DNA of 64,000 nucleotides, taken from assembly GCA_052084925.1 (NCBI GenBank), contig JBQDEV010000004.1, positions 62,001-126,000 of the forward strand, given 5' to 3'. The DNA comes from CmP2 sp052084925 (GTDB taxonomy: Bacteria; Actinomycetota; Actinomycetes; Actinomycetales; Micrococcaceae). Position numbers and translations under genes: made by a program. The notes beneath the pieces are model-generated. The model had not been told where the DNA came from. It ran no database searches and was given only the letters and a program-made list of their open reading frames with translations. Positions 38,187 through 46,440 of the stretch are shown in pieces; position 1 is the stretch's first letter, and every line of letters begins with the position of its first letter.

Positions 38187-38352
38187 TCCCTCAGGGTAGA
38201 ACATCGTCCGTGGGCAGATCGAGACGTCGACTTCTCAGCTGGGCCCGCGGCGGCAGACGGGAAAACATGAAACAATGGAGGGTCCAGACCTTCAGCGTTG
38301 TTGAGAGATCTACTCGACGACGACACTGATCCGCCCGAAAAGGATGATGCTC

Positions 38353-40212
38353 GTGTCGCCGATGGCGTCCCACCCTCCGGTCCCCGCCAGCACCGACCCT
38401 GCCGTGCTCCGGAATTTCTGCATTGTCGCTCACATCGACCACGGCAAGTCCACGTTGGCCGACCGGATGCTGCAGTCCACCGGTGTCGTCCAGCCACGCG
38501 ATATGAAGGCACAGTACCTGGATCGCATGGACATTGAGCGCGAACGCGGCATCACCATCAAATCCCAGGCGGTGCGCATGCCCTGGGAAGTCGACGGCAC
38601 CAATTATGCGCTCAATATGATCGACACCCCCGGCCACGTCGACTTCGCCTACGAGGTGTCGCGATCGCTCGCCGCCTGCGAAGGGGCGATCCTCTTGGTC
38701 GATGCCGCCCAGGGAATCGAAGCGCAGACCCTGGCGAATCTCTACATGGCGATGGAACATGATCTCGCCATCATTCCTGCGCTGAACAAGATCGACCTGC
38801 CCGCTGCAGACCCTGAGCGTTACGCCGAGGAGATCGCCCACCTCATTGGTTGCGAACCCGATGACGTGCTGCGTGTCTCGGGCAAGACAGGTGTGGGGGT
38901 CGAAGCGCTTCTCGATCAAGTTGTTCGTGAAGTTCCTGCTCCGGTGGGCGATGTCAATGCGCCCGCTCGTGCGATGATCTTCGACTCGGTCTATGACACC
39001 TACCGCGGGGTTGTGACGTATGTCCGCGTCGTGGATGGATCGCTCTCACCTCGAGAGAAGATCGCGATGATGTCGACCGGGGCCACCCACGACCTGCTCG
39101 AGATTGGCGTGTCCTCGCCGGAGCCTCACCCCACCGCTGGCCTGGCGGTAGGGGAAGTCGGATACCTCATTACCGGTGTGAAAGATGTTCGCCAGTCCAA
39201 GGTGGGCGACACGGTGACCTCGCACAACAAGCCGGCCGAGGACCAGATCGGCGGCTACAAAGAGCCGCAGCCGATGGTCTTCTCGGGGCTGTACCCGATC
39301 GACGGTTCGGACTACCCGACGTTGCGCGACGCCCTCGACAAACTCAAGCTCAACGACGCTGCTCTGAACTACGAGCCGGAGACTTCGGTGGCGCTGGGCT
39401 TCGGATTCCGCGTCGGTTTCCTGGGGCTGCTGCACCTGGAGATCATCCGAGAGCGGTTGGAGCGCGAGTTCAATCTCGACCTGATCTCCACCATGCCCAA
39501 CGTGGTCTATGACGTCACCACCGAAGACAAATCGGTGGTGACCGTGACGAATCCTTCTGAATTCCCGGAGGGCAAGATCCTCTCGGTGAGTGAACCGATG
39601 GCGTCCGCCACCGTGATCGTGCCCAGCGAGTACATCGGTGCCGTGATGGAGCTGTGCCAATCCAAGCGCGGGCAGATGCGCGGCATGGATTACCTTTCTG
39701 AAGAACGCGTCGAGATCCGCTATTGGGTCCCCCTCGCGGAGATCGTTTTCGACTTCTTCGATCAGCTCAAGTCCCGGACCAAGGGCTACGCATCGCTGAA
39801 CTGGCAGCCCGACGGTACCCAGGAATCGGACCTGGTGAAGGTCGATATCCTGCTGCAGGGCGACGCTGTGGATGCGTTCTCGTCGATTACCCACCGCGAC
39901 AAGGCGTACTCCTACGGAGTCATGATGACCGGCAAGCTCAAGGAGCTCATCCCGCGTCAGCAGTACGAAGTGCCGATTCAGGCGGCCATCGGATCCCGCA
40001 TCATCGCCCGTGAGAACATTCGGGCCATCCGCAAGGACGTGCTTTCCAAGTGCTACGGCGGCGACATTTCGCGCAAGCGGAAGCTGCTGGAAAAGCAGAA
40101 GGAAGGCAAGAAGCGCATGAAGATGGTCGGGCGCGTCGAGGTTCCCCAAGAGGCCTTCATCGCTGCGTTGTCCTCGGACGGTGCGGGCGACCAAGCCAAC
40201 GCGAAGAAATGA
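38353..40212 (+). CDS. lepA: Elongation factor 4 (LepA)
   Basis: 619 aa. A translational GTPase that acts on the 70S ribosome, possibly in 30S biogenesis. GTP-binding motifs: AHIDHGKSTLADRM, ERGITIKSQ, DTPGHVDFAYE and NKIDLP. The C-terminal LepA-specific domain contains KSRTKGYASLNW and the end KRKLLEKQKEGKKRMK. The start GTG at 38353 has AAAAGGA 8 nt upstream and gives VSPMASHPPVPASTDPA, which fits relatives; ATG 38344 is an alternative. The 16-nt gap to hemW suggests cotranscription. Confidence 0.97.
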   Translation: MSPMASHPPVPASTDPAVLRNFCIVAHIDHGKSTLADRMLQSTGVVQPRDMKAQYLDRMDIERERGITIKSQAVRMPWEVDGTNYALNMIDTPGHVDFAYEVSRSLAACEGAILLVDAAQGIEAQTLANLYMAMEHDLAIIPALNKIDLPAADPERYAEEIAHLIGCEPDDVLRVSGKTGVGVEALLDQVVREVPAPVGDVNAPARAMIFDSVYDTYRGVVTYVRVVDGSLSPREKIAMMSTGATHDLLEIGVSSPEPHPTAGLAVGEVGYLITGVKDVRQSKVGDTVTSHNKPAEDQIGGYKEPQPMVFSGLYPIDGSDYPTLRDALDKLKLNDAALNYEPETSVALGFGFRVGFLGLLHLEIIRERLEREFNLDLISTMPNVVYDVTTEDKSVVTVTNPSEFPEGKILSVSEPMASATVIVPSEYIGAVMELCQSKRGQMRGMDYLSEERVEIRYWVPLAEIVFDFFDQLKSRTKGYASLNWQPDGTQESDLVKVDILLQGDAVDAFSSITHRDKAYSYGVMMTGKLKELIPRQQYEVPIQAAIGSRIIARENIRAIRKDVLSKCYGGDISRKRKLLEKQKEGKKRMKMVGRVEVPQEAFIAALSSDGAGDQANAKK

Positions 40213-40228
40213 GACTGACGAGGGACCT

Positions 40229-41497
40229 GTGCCTGGAACACCGATAGCAGCGGACCCGGCCCCGACGGACGGTCTCCTCCCGGACTCGGTGGCGCATGCC
40301 ATCCACACGGCTGAGTATTCCGGGGCGTCGCGGACCTTCTCGCTCTACGTCCATGTGCCGTTCTGCACCGTCCGGTGTGGATACTGCGATTTCAACACCT
40401 ACACGGCAGAGGATCTGGGACCCGGGGCGTCGCGGACCAGCTATGCGGATACGGCGATCGAGGAGATCGGATTCGCGCGGAGCGCCATGGATGCCTCCGC
40501 GATCCCGCCGCGCCCTCTGCATACCGTGTTCTTTGGTGGGGGTACTCCCACGCTGCTCCCGGCCTCCGACCTTGTGCGGATCCTCGACGCCGCTCGAACC
40601 CGTTGGGGCATCGCCGAGGGGGCCGAGGTGACGACCGAGGCCAACCCGGACTCGGTCACCGAAGAATCCCTGCGCGAACTGGCGCGCGGGGGCTTCACCC
40701 GCGTGTCGTTCGGAATGCAGTCAGCTGTCAGTCATGTTCTGGCGACCCTGGAGCGGACCCACCGCCCGGAGAACGTCCCCACTGCGGTGGCCTGGGCTCG
40801 GCAGGCCGGGTTGGAAGTCTCCCTCGACCTGATCTACGGCACCCCGGGGGAGAGCCTCGAGGACTGGCGCACCACATTACAGGCGGCGTTGGTGCTGAAA
40901 CCGGACCATATCTCCGCATATGGCCTGATCGTCGAAGAAGGCACCAAATTCGGTGCGGCCGTGCGACGCGGAACTCAGGAGGATACCGACCCAGACGACC
41001 AGGCCGATAAGTACCTGCTCGCCGATCGACTCCTCGCAGAGAACGGATACCACTGGTACGAGGTCTCGAACTGGGCGCACGACCCAGAACGCACAGGGGA
41101 GAACCAGGCACGTCACAACGTGGCGTACTGGCGTGATCAGGATTGGTGGGGAGTTGGACCCGGAGCACATTCGCATCTGGCGGGTGTCCGGTTCTGGAAC
41201 GCGAAGCATCCCGCTGCCTACGCTCAACGTCTGATGACCGGCGTCTCCCCGGCCATTGGACGTGAGGTCCCCGACGCCGCCGCCCGACGGCTGGAACGGA
41301 TCATGCTGGGCGTGCGACTGGCCGAAGGGCTGGTGATTGCGGACTTCGACGAGGAACCGCTGGACCGCGCCGAGATCGGGCGACTGATCGCAGAGGAGCT
41401 CATCGACGGGGCCGAAGCACTGCGCGGGCGGATCGTGCCCACACTGCAGGGGCGGCTGCTGGACGACGCGATCACCCGGCGACTCGCAGGATTCTGA
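40229..41497 (+). CDS. hemW: Heme chaperone HemW, radical SAM
   Basis: 422 aa from GTG 40229, chosen for GAGGG 6-8 nt upstream. The radical SAM cluster motif is PFCTVRCGYCDFNTYT, whose CxxxCxxC-x-F/Y context is specific to HemW rather than the oxygen-independent coproporphyrinogen oxidase HemN. HNVAYWRDQDWWGVGPGAHS is the family signature in the second half. It transfers heme to membrane oxidases. The cytochrome oxidase genes are about 18 kb away. Downstream lies a separate leaderless unit. Confidence 0.94.
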   Translation: MPGTPIAADPAPTDGLLPDSVAHAIHTAEYSGASRTFSLYVHVPFCTVRCGYCDFNTYTAEDLGPGASRTSYADTAIEEIGFARSAMDASAIPPRPLHTVFFGGGTPTLLPASDLVRILDAARTRWGIAEGAEVTTEANPDSVTEESLRELARGGFTRVSFGMQSAVSHVLATLERTHRPENVPTAVAWARQAGLEVSLDLIYGTPGESLEDWRTTLQAALVLKPDHISAYGLIVEEGTKFGAAVRRGTQEDTDPDDQADKYLLADRLLAENGYHWYEVSNWAHDPERTGENQARHNVAYWRDQDWWGVGPGAHSHLAGVRFWNAKHPAAYAQRLMTGVSPAIGREVPDAAARRLERIMLGVRLAEGLVIADFDEEPLDRAEIGRLIAEELIDGAEALRGRIVPTLQGRLLDDAITRRLAGF

Positions 41498-41532
41498 CCG
41501 GGACTGATCCGAGAGTTCGCACCACGGGGCCG

Positions 41533-41538
41533 TAAGCT
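41533..41538 (+). promoter_or_regulatory. -10 box of a leaderless leader ORF
   Basis: TAAGCT is followed by GGGCGC (6 nt) and an ATG at 41545. The same 6-7 nt spacing is seen for the other leaderless starts in this window. Confidence 0.55.
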
Positions 41539-41544
41539 GGGCGC

Positions 41545-41586
41545 ATGACACAGCCGCACTCTCACCCCGATGGGGCCCGCGCATGA
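41545..41586 (+). CDS. 13-residue leaderless leader peptide coupled to the DUF808 gene
   Basis: The frame ATG-ACA-CAG-CCG encodes MTQPHSHPDGARA and ends TGA at 41584-41586. Its stop overlaps the ATG of the DUF808 gene (41583) as ATGA, so ribosomes that start at the leaderless ATG finish exactly at the downstream start. The DUF808 gene has no ribosome binding site of its own. Translation of the peptide is inferred; no conserved function is recognised. Confidence 0.55.
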   Translation: MTQPHSHPDGARA

Positions 41587-42656
41587 GTGGCGGTCTGGTC
41601 GCCCTGCTCGACGACATTGCCGCCCTGGCCCGAGCGGCGGCCGCCAGCGTGGACGATGTTGCCGCCGCAGCGGGACGAGCCAGCGGCAAGGCCGTGGGCG
41701 TTGTCGTCGATGACACGGCCGTAACCCCGCAGTATCTCGAAGGGGTGGACCCGGCACGCGAGCTTCCGATGATCTGGCGGATCGCCCGCGGATCGCTCAT
41801 CAACAAACTGGTCATCATCCTCCCGATCGCCCTGCTGCTGAGCGAGTTCCTGCCATGGGCGCTCACCCCGCTGTTGATGTTGGGCGGCTCCTACCTCTGC
41901 TTCGAGGGCATGGAGAAGGTGATTGAGAAGCTCCGCGGCGGCGCCGGTCATGGGGCGGACCATGAAGGTGAGCAGGCCCGTGACGAGGACACCCTCGTCA
42001 AGGCGGCAATATTCACAGATCTCATCCTCTCGGCCGAGATCATGGTGATCAGTCTCAACGAGGTGGCCGACGAGACATTCTGGCGTCGGGCGATCATCAT
42101 GGTCATCGTGGGCATCGCCATTACCGCGATCGTGTACGGCGTCGTCGCGCTACTGGTCAAAATGGACGATATCGGGCTGCGCATGGTCTCCGGCGGTGCT
42201 CCCCGACGGGCTGCGATCGGCCGCGGTCTAGTGGCCGCCATGCCCAAGGTGCTCACCACGATCGGCGTCGTCGGGACCCTGGCGATGCTGTGGGTCGGTG
42301 GGCACATCATGGTGGTGGGCCTGGAAGAACTCGGATTCGCCGCCCCCTACGATCTGATCCACGGCGCAGAAGTCCTGGTTCCCGCCGGATTCCTGGCGTG
42401 GATGGTCAATACCGCGCTCTCGTTGGTCGCCGGGGCGATCTGGGGCGCGGTTCTGGCCGGGTTGTGGATGCTCTTGCCGTGGGGTCACGGACGTGCTGGC
42501 AACGATGACGACGAACGGGAGGCAGGCACGACCGACACGAGGGATAAGCCGGGCACCGTCGCGTCCGGCACGAAACGGGCCGCGCTGGGAGGCAGAACGC
42601 CCGGCGCCGTGGGCGCCGGGCGTTCTCAGAAAACGGAGACGCGGAGTCTTAGCTGA
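41583..42656 (+). CDS. DUF808 family inner-membrane protein
   Basis: 357 aa. Family of unknown function (E. coli YedI). The N-terminus MSGGLVALLDDIAALARAAAAS and the VGVVVDDTAVTPQYL segment are diagnostic. About five hydrophobic stretches are seen: 79-97 (KLVIILPIALLLSEFLPWA), two near 150-200, one near 225 and one near 265. The C-terminal 45 residues are polar and overlie a strong terminator hairpin. It overlaps the convergent DUF4870 gene by 8 nt. Start decided by the ATGA overlap with the leader ORF. Confidence 0.88.
   Translation: MSGGLVALLDDIAALARAAAASVDDVAAAAGRASGKAVGVVVDDTAVTPQYLEGVDPARELPMIWRIARGSLINKLVIILPIALLLSEFLPWALTPLLMLGGSYLCFEGMEKVIEKLRGGAGHGADHEGEQARDEDTLVKAAIFTDLILSAEIMVISLNEVADETFWRRAIIMVIVGIAITAIVYGVVALLVKMDDIGLRMVSGGAPRRAAIGRGLVAAMPKVLTTIGVVGTLAMLWVGGHIMVVGLEELGFAAPYDLIHGAEVLVPAGFLAWMVNTALSLVAGAIWGAVLAGLWMLLPWGHGRAGNDDDEREAGTTDTRDKPGTVASGTKRAALGGRTPGAVGAGRSQKTETRSLS
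42594..42626. terminator. Strong hairpin inside the DUF808 3' coding end
   Basis: A perfect 15-bp stem, 42594-42608 pairing with 42612-42626, with a GTG loop. It lies 23 nt past the end of the convergent DUF4870 gene and within the last codons of the DUF808 gene. It is therefore most probably the terminator of DUF4870, and would also act on DUF808 transcription before its stop codon. Confidence 0.75.
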
Positions 42657-43050
42657 TCAGACGGAGGTTGAAGGGGTAGCGGTAGGGGCGACCCTTATTC
42701 ACCTCGATGCCGGCGATGACGCCGGAGATGGTCATGAACAGCCACAGGAGTACGGCGACCACGCCGAAGATGGCGCCGATAACGGGCAGTAGTGCCAGCA
42801 CGTTGGCGACCACCGCCACCACGGTGAGGGGAAGCGTGAAGTTGAGGGCTTCCTTGGACTCCTGCGCGGTGAAGGGGCCACGCTCTCGCAGCATCATGAA
42901 GATGACCAGCGACGGAACGGCGCCCAGGAACGCGCCGAAGTGACTGAGCATCGCCCACTGACGATCTTCCTGAGGGGTCAGCGGGGGAGCGGAGGTCGAG
43001 CTGGAGTGCTCCGATGCGCCGCCGCGGGGGTACCCAGGATGCTGAGCCAC
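42649..43050 (-). CDS. DUF4870 domain membrane protein
   Basis: 133 aa. An N-terminal polar tail with LTPQEDRQWAMLSHFGAFLG is followed by about three hydrophobic helices ending in a C-terminal RYPFNLRLIS. The pattern AMLSHFGAFLG and FTAQESKEALNFTL is diagnostic of DUF4870, a small family of polytopic membrane proteins with no known function. Start GTG 43050. It overlaps the convergent DUF808 gene by 8 nt. A TAAACT box at 43099-43104 (minus) could be its -10 element. Confidence 0.88.
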   Translation of the reverse strand: MAQHPGYPRGGASEHSSSTSAPPLTPQEDRQWAMLSHFGAFLGAVPSLVIFMMLRERGPFTAQESKEALNFTLPLTVVAVVANVLALLPVIGAIFGVVAVLLWLFMTISGVIAGIEVNKGRPYRYPFNLRLIS

Positions 43051-43098
43051 AGTTCACCGTGTCCTTCGTCTACATAGTCCGTGCTGAGGTCGTCACCC

Positions 43099-43104
43099 AG
43101 TTTA
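43099..43104 (-). promoter_or_regulatory. Candidate -10 box for the DUF4870 gene
   Basis: TAAACT on the minus strand would start transcription near 43092, leaving about 42 nt of leader with an AAGGA site before the GTG. No -35 box is clear. Confidence 0.35.
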
Positions 43105-43162
43105 CCGGTTATTCGCGCCGTCCCGGACGCGTGCGCTTACCGGTCGGCAAGTTCCCAGGGAA

Positions 43163-44029
43163 TCACCGGCCGTCGTTGAGTTGGGCCGGTTCCGTGAGGA
43201 AATCGATGACCTGCTCGACACGGCTCAGCAGTGTTGGCTCGATGTCGGCGTACGTGCTGACCTGGCTCAGGAGTCGCTTCCAGCCCAAACCGACATCTTC
43301 CTTGGTGCGATGTGGCCATCCGAGCCATTGAAGGATCCCGGTCTTCCAATCTTGGCCGCGAGGGATCTCCGGCCAGGCATCGAATCCCAGGACTCGCGGT
43401 TTGATGACCTGCCAGACATCGACATAGGGGTGCCCGACCACCAGGACGTTGTCTGCCGCCCCCGGAACGGCCATCGCTTCACGGGCGATGCGCTCTTCCT
43501 TGGAGCCGGAGACGAGATGGTCGACAAGCACGCCGAGCCGACGATGGGGACCGGGGGAGAAGTCTCGGATCGCGCCCGCCAGATCGTCGACGCCGTGGAG
43601 CGGCTCCACCACGATGCCCTCGACACGCAGGTCATCGCCCCAGATTTTCTCGACCAGCTCGGCGTCATGGACGCCCTCGACCCAGATCCGTGACGCGCGG
43701 GCTACACGGGCGCGGTGCTGTTCAACCTTCACCGAACCGGACGCGGTGCGTCGGCTCGCCGAGGGAGCGGCGGCGACAGGTGGGATCAGCCGGACCGGTT
43801 CGCCGTCCACCATGAAACCGAAACCCAGCGGGAACGAGCGGCGTGTGCCGCGACCGTCCTCGAGAACGGCGAGATGAACGCCTCCGGAGCGTTCGGTGCG
43901 CAGAATGGCGCCGGTGAATCCTGAGGACGACTCTTCGACAACCTCGCCCACGCTGGCCGGCACATCCCGGACTTCACGTTTGCGGGCCCGGGGGTCCAAA
44001 GAGCTCGGTCCCCAGGTATCCCAATCCAT
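43163..44029 (-). CDS. DUF3097 family protein
   Basis: 288 aa. A conserved actinobacterial protein with no known function. Distinctive features: MDWDTWGPSSLDPR at the N-terminus, IWVEGVHDAELVEKIWGDDL and GVLVDHLVSGSKEERIA in the middle, and HPYVDVWQ plus GLGWKRLL toward the C-terminus. The ADNVLVVGHPYVDVWQ and EGVHDAELVEKIWGDDLR segments look Toprim-like, so a nucleic-acid role is possible. ATG with GGAGAG 4 nt upstream. It lies next to hrcA on the opposite strand, separated by 207 nt. Confidence 0.88.
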   Translation of the reverse strand: MDWDTWGPSSLDPRARKREVRDVPASVGEVVEESSSGFTGAILRTERSGGVHLAVLEDGRGTRRSFPLGFGFMVDGEPVRLIPPVAAAPSASRRTASGSVKVEQHRARVARASRIWVEGVHDAELVEKIWGDDLRVEGIVVEPLHGVDDLAGAIRDFSPGPHRRLGVLVDHLVSGSKEERIAREAMAVPGAADNVLVVGHPYVDVWQVIKPRVLGFDAWPEIPRGQDWKTGILQWLGWPHRTKEDVGLGWKRLLSQVSTYADIEPTLLSRVEQVIDFLTEPAQLNDGR

Positions 44030-44174
44030 CGTTCTCTCCTTCGCTCAGCGCCGACCGGATCGCCATGGACGCTACCATCGGCGGAGCTTCACCGGCGGGA
44101 GCGCCACGATGAGCGGCTGGGGCGCCCTCAACAGCGGTGGCTGTGACACGGTGCAGCCGGTCCGGTCCGCGTAC

Positions 44175-44180
44175 TAGACT
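44175..44180 (+). promoter_or_regulatory. Candidate -10 box of hrcA-dnaJ
   Basis: TAGACT overlaps the first base of the CIRCE element, so HrcA bound there would block initiation. No clear -35 box is seen. Confidence 0.45.
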
Positions 44181-44206
44181 TAGCACTGCGCAATTGTGAG
44201 TGCTAA
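44180..44206 (+). promoter_or_regulatory. CIRCE operator (HrcA binding site)
   Basis: TTAGCACTG, a 9-nt spacer, then GAGTGCTAA. This is the 9-9-9 CIRCE inverted repeat with one mismatch (the ninth base is G, not C). It lies 30 nt before hrcA and is presumably autoregulatory under heat stress. Confidence 0.92.
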
Positions 44207-44236
44207 TGCACGTGTCTCAGTCGAGGAGGGTTGACC

Positions 44237-45250
44237 ATGTCGGAATTGCCGCGTCGGATGAAAGTGCTCCAGGCGATCGTCGAGGACTATGTCTCCTCGC
44301 GCGAACCTGTGGGCTCGAAGGCCCTCGTGGATCGACACGATCTGGGAGTGTCCTCTGCGACCGTGCGCAATGACATGGCAGCACTCGAGGAAGAGGGGCT
44401 CATCGTGGCCCCCCACACCTCGGCCGGGCGCATCCCCACCGATAAGGGCTATCGCCTTTTCGTCGACCGGATCTCCGACGTCCGCCCGCTCTCGGCAGCG
44501 GAACGTCGTGCCGTGCAGGTACTTCTCGAGGCCACGGACGACATCAACGACATGATGGCGCACAGCGTTCGCCTACTGGCCCAACTGACGCAGCAGGTGG
44601 CCATCCTGCAGTATCCGCATCTCGATTCGGCGACGGTGCGTCATCTAGAGATGGTCCCGTTGGGACACGGCCGCGTGCTGGTGGTGCTCATTATGTCCTC
44701 GGGCAAGGTGGACCAGCGTACGGTCATCGTCGAGGAGCCGTTCTCCGAGACGGACCTGGACGTCGTCAAACGGATCTTTCTTGCGCACCTGTTGGATCTG
44801 GGCCCTGCTCACGCGTCGGCGGCCATGGAACTGGCCATGGATCTGATACCGCCCACGGAGCAGCATCTTGCCGGGACGTTGCGCGATGCCCTGGAAGCCC
44901 TGTTCGCCGCTGGCCGAGAAGATCGCATCATCATGGCGGGCACTGCTAACCTGGCACGCACCCCGGGGGACTTCCCGTATTCGATCGGTCCGATTCTGGA
45001 AGCCCTCGAGGAGCAGGTGGTCCTGTTGAAGCTGCTCACGGAGATGGACCAGGATCTCAACGGACTCTCGGTCCGTATCGGGACCGAGAACACCGGATCG
45101 CTGGCAGATACCTCCGTGATTGCCGCAGGGTACGGACCGGGTCAGTCCTCGAAGCTGGGGGTCGTCGGGCCGATCCGGATGGACTATCCCGGGACGATGG
45201 CCGCCGTGCGCGCTGTGGCCCGATACCTGTCCCGCATTCTCGCGCAGTAG
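44237..45250 (+). CDS. hrcA: Heat-inducible transcription repressor HrcA
   Basis: 337 aa. A winged-helix repressor that binds CIRCE and is activated by GroEL. N-terminal DNA-binding motif: LQAIVEDYVSSREPVGSKAL and SSATVRNDMAALEEEGLIV, then HTSAGRIPTDKGYR. ATG with GAGGAGGG 6 nt upstream; a TTG at 44231 is a weaker alternative. It heads a unit with dnaJ 68 nt downstream, the standard arrangement. Confidence 0.97.
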   Translation: MSELPRRMKVLQAIVEDYVSSREPVGSKALVDRHDLGVSSATVRNDMAALEEEGLIVAPHTSAGRIPTDKGYRLFVDRISDVRPLSAAERRAVQVLLEATDDINDMMAHSVRLLAQLTQQVAILQYPHLDSATVRHLEMVPLGHGRVLVVLIMSSGKVDQRTVIVEEPFSETDLDVVKRIFLAHLLDLGPAHASAAMELAMDLIPPTEQHLAGTLRDALEALFAAGREDRIIMAGTANLARTPGDFPYSIGPILEALEEQVVLLKLLTEMDQDLNGLSVRIGTENTGSLADTSVIAAGYGPGQSSKLGVVGPIRMDYPGTMAAVRAVARYLSRILAQ

Positions 45251-45318
45251 CGTCCCGGGCGGATCCGGGCGCCTGCGCATGACCGACGTTTCATCAATTG
45301 GAAGGAAGACTCGACACC

Positions 45319-46440
45319 GTGGCTGACCACTATGAGGTTCTGGGTGTCTCCCGCGAGGCTACTCGCGAGGAGATCAAACGTGCCTACCGCAAGAAGGCCC
45401 GACAGTTGCACCCGGACCACAACCCCTCTCCGGAGGCGGCAGAGGAGTTCAAGAACGTCTCGCGTGCCTACGATGTGCTCTCCGATGAGACCAAGCGGCG
45501 CAATTACGACGCCACGGGCAACGAGAACGGTCAAGCGGCCGGTGGGTTCGGCGGCGCGGGCGGCTTCGGTGGATTCTCCGATATCTTCGAGACGTTCTTC
45601 GGCGGCGGTCAGGCTTCGGGGCCGGCCAGCCGGGCCCGCCGTGGTCAAGATGCGCTGATTACCGTGCCGATCGATCTGCACGACGCCGTGTTCGGCGTCG
45701 ACAAGACCATTGAAGTTGACACCGCGGTGCGCTGTGACACCTGCAACGGCACCTGCTGTGAGCCCGGCACCTCTCCAGAGACCTGTAGCCACTGCGCCGG
45801 CCAGGGCCAGGTACGTCGACCGGTGCGCTCGATCCTCGGCACCGTGATGACGGCCGAGGCGTGCCCACAGTGTCGCGGATTCGGAACCACCATCCCCAGC
45901 CCCTGCCACGAGTGCGGCGGCCAGGGACGCGTGCGTGACCGGGCCTCCATGACCATCAAGATCCCCGCCGGAGTGGATGTCGGCACGCGCATCCAGTTGG
46001 CCGGGCGTGGCGAAGCCGGCATCGGTGGCGGACCCAACGGTGATTTGTTCGTCGAGATCGATGTGCGCCATCATGATGTGTTCACCCGCGACGGGGTGCA
46101 CCTGGCTGCCACCATGACGTTACCGATGACGGCCGCTGCACTGGGTACCGAAGTCACCCTCGACACCTTTGACGGAGAACAGAGCATCAAGGTGAAACCG
46201 GGCACGCAGTCCGGAGAGGTTCACACGTTGAAGGGCCTCGGTGTCGGACGATTGCGCGGAGCCGGCCGCGGTGACCTGAAAGTCACCCTGCGGATCGAAT
46301 CCCCCTCGAAGCTCGACGACGATCAGCGCGAACTCCTGGAGCAGCTGGCCCGGCTGCGGCACGAGGACATCGTGCATGGACAGGTCGAGACACGCGGTTT
46401 GTTCTCCAAGCTCAAGGAGAACTGGCGCAACCGTGACTGA
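45319..46440 (+). CDS. dnaJ: Chaperone DnaJ (DnaJ2 type)
   Basis: 373 aa from GTG 45319 with GAAGGAAG upstream. The J domain carries the HPD tripeptide (QLHPDHNPSPEAAEEF). A Gly/Phe-rich linker (GGFGGAGGFGGFSDIFETFF) follows. Four zinc repeats are seen: CDTCNGTC, CSHCAGQG, CPQCRGFG and CHECGGQG, so it is a type I J protein. As the HrcA-linked copy it corresponds to DnaJ2; DnaJ1 normally lies with dnaK and grpE elsewhere. Overlaps rsmE by 8 nt. Confidence 0.96.
   Translation: MADHYEVLGVSREATREEIKRAYRKKARQLHPDHNPSPEAAEEFKNVSRAYDVLSDETKRRNYDATGNENGQAAGGFGGAGGFGGFSDIFETFFGGGQASGPASRARRGQDALITVPIDLHDAVFGVDKTIEVDTAVRCDTCNGTCCEPGTSPETCSHCAGQGQVRRPVRSILGTVMTAEACPQCRGFGTTIPSPCHECGGQGRVRDRASMTIKIPAGVDVGTRIQLAGRGEAGIGGGPNGDLFVEIDVRHHDVFTRDGVHLAATMTLPMTAAALGTEVTLDTFDGEQSIKVKPGTQSGEVHTLKGLGVGRLRGAGRGDLKVTLRIESPSKLDDDQRELLEQLARLRHEDIVHGQVETRGLFSKLKENWRNRD

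Noticed and set aside
37614..38352. PemK-like gene and lepA region as a toxin-antitoxin pair
   Set aside because: No short antitoxin-like ORF with a DNA-binding or acidic pattern lies on either side. lepA and rpsT are ordinary translation genes.
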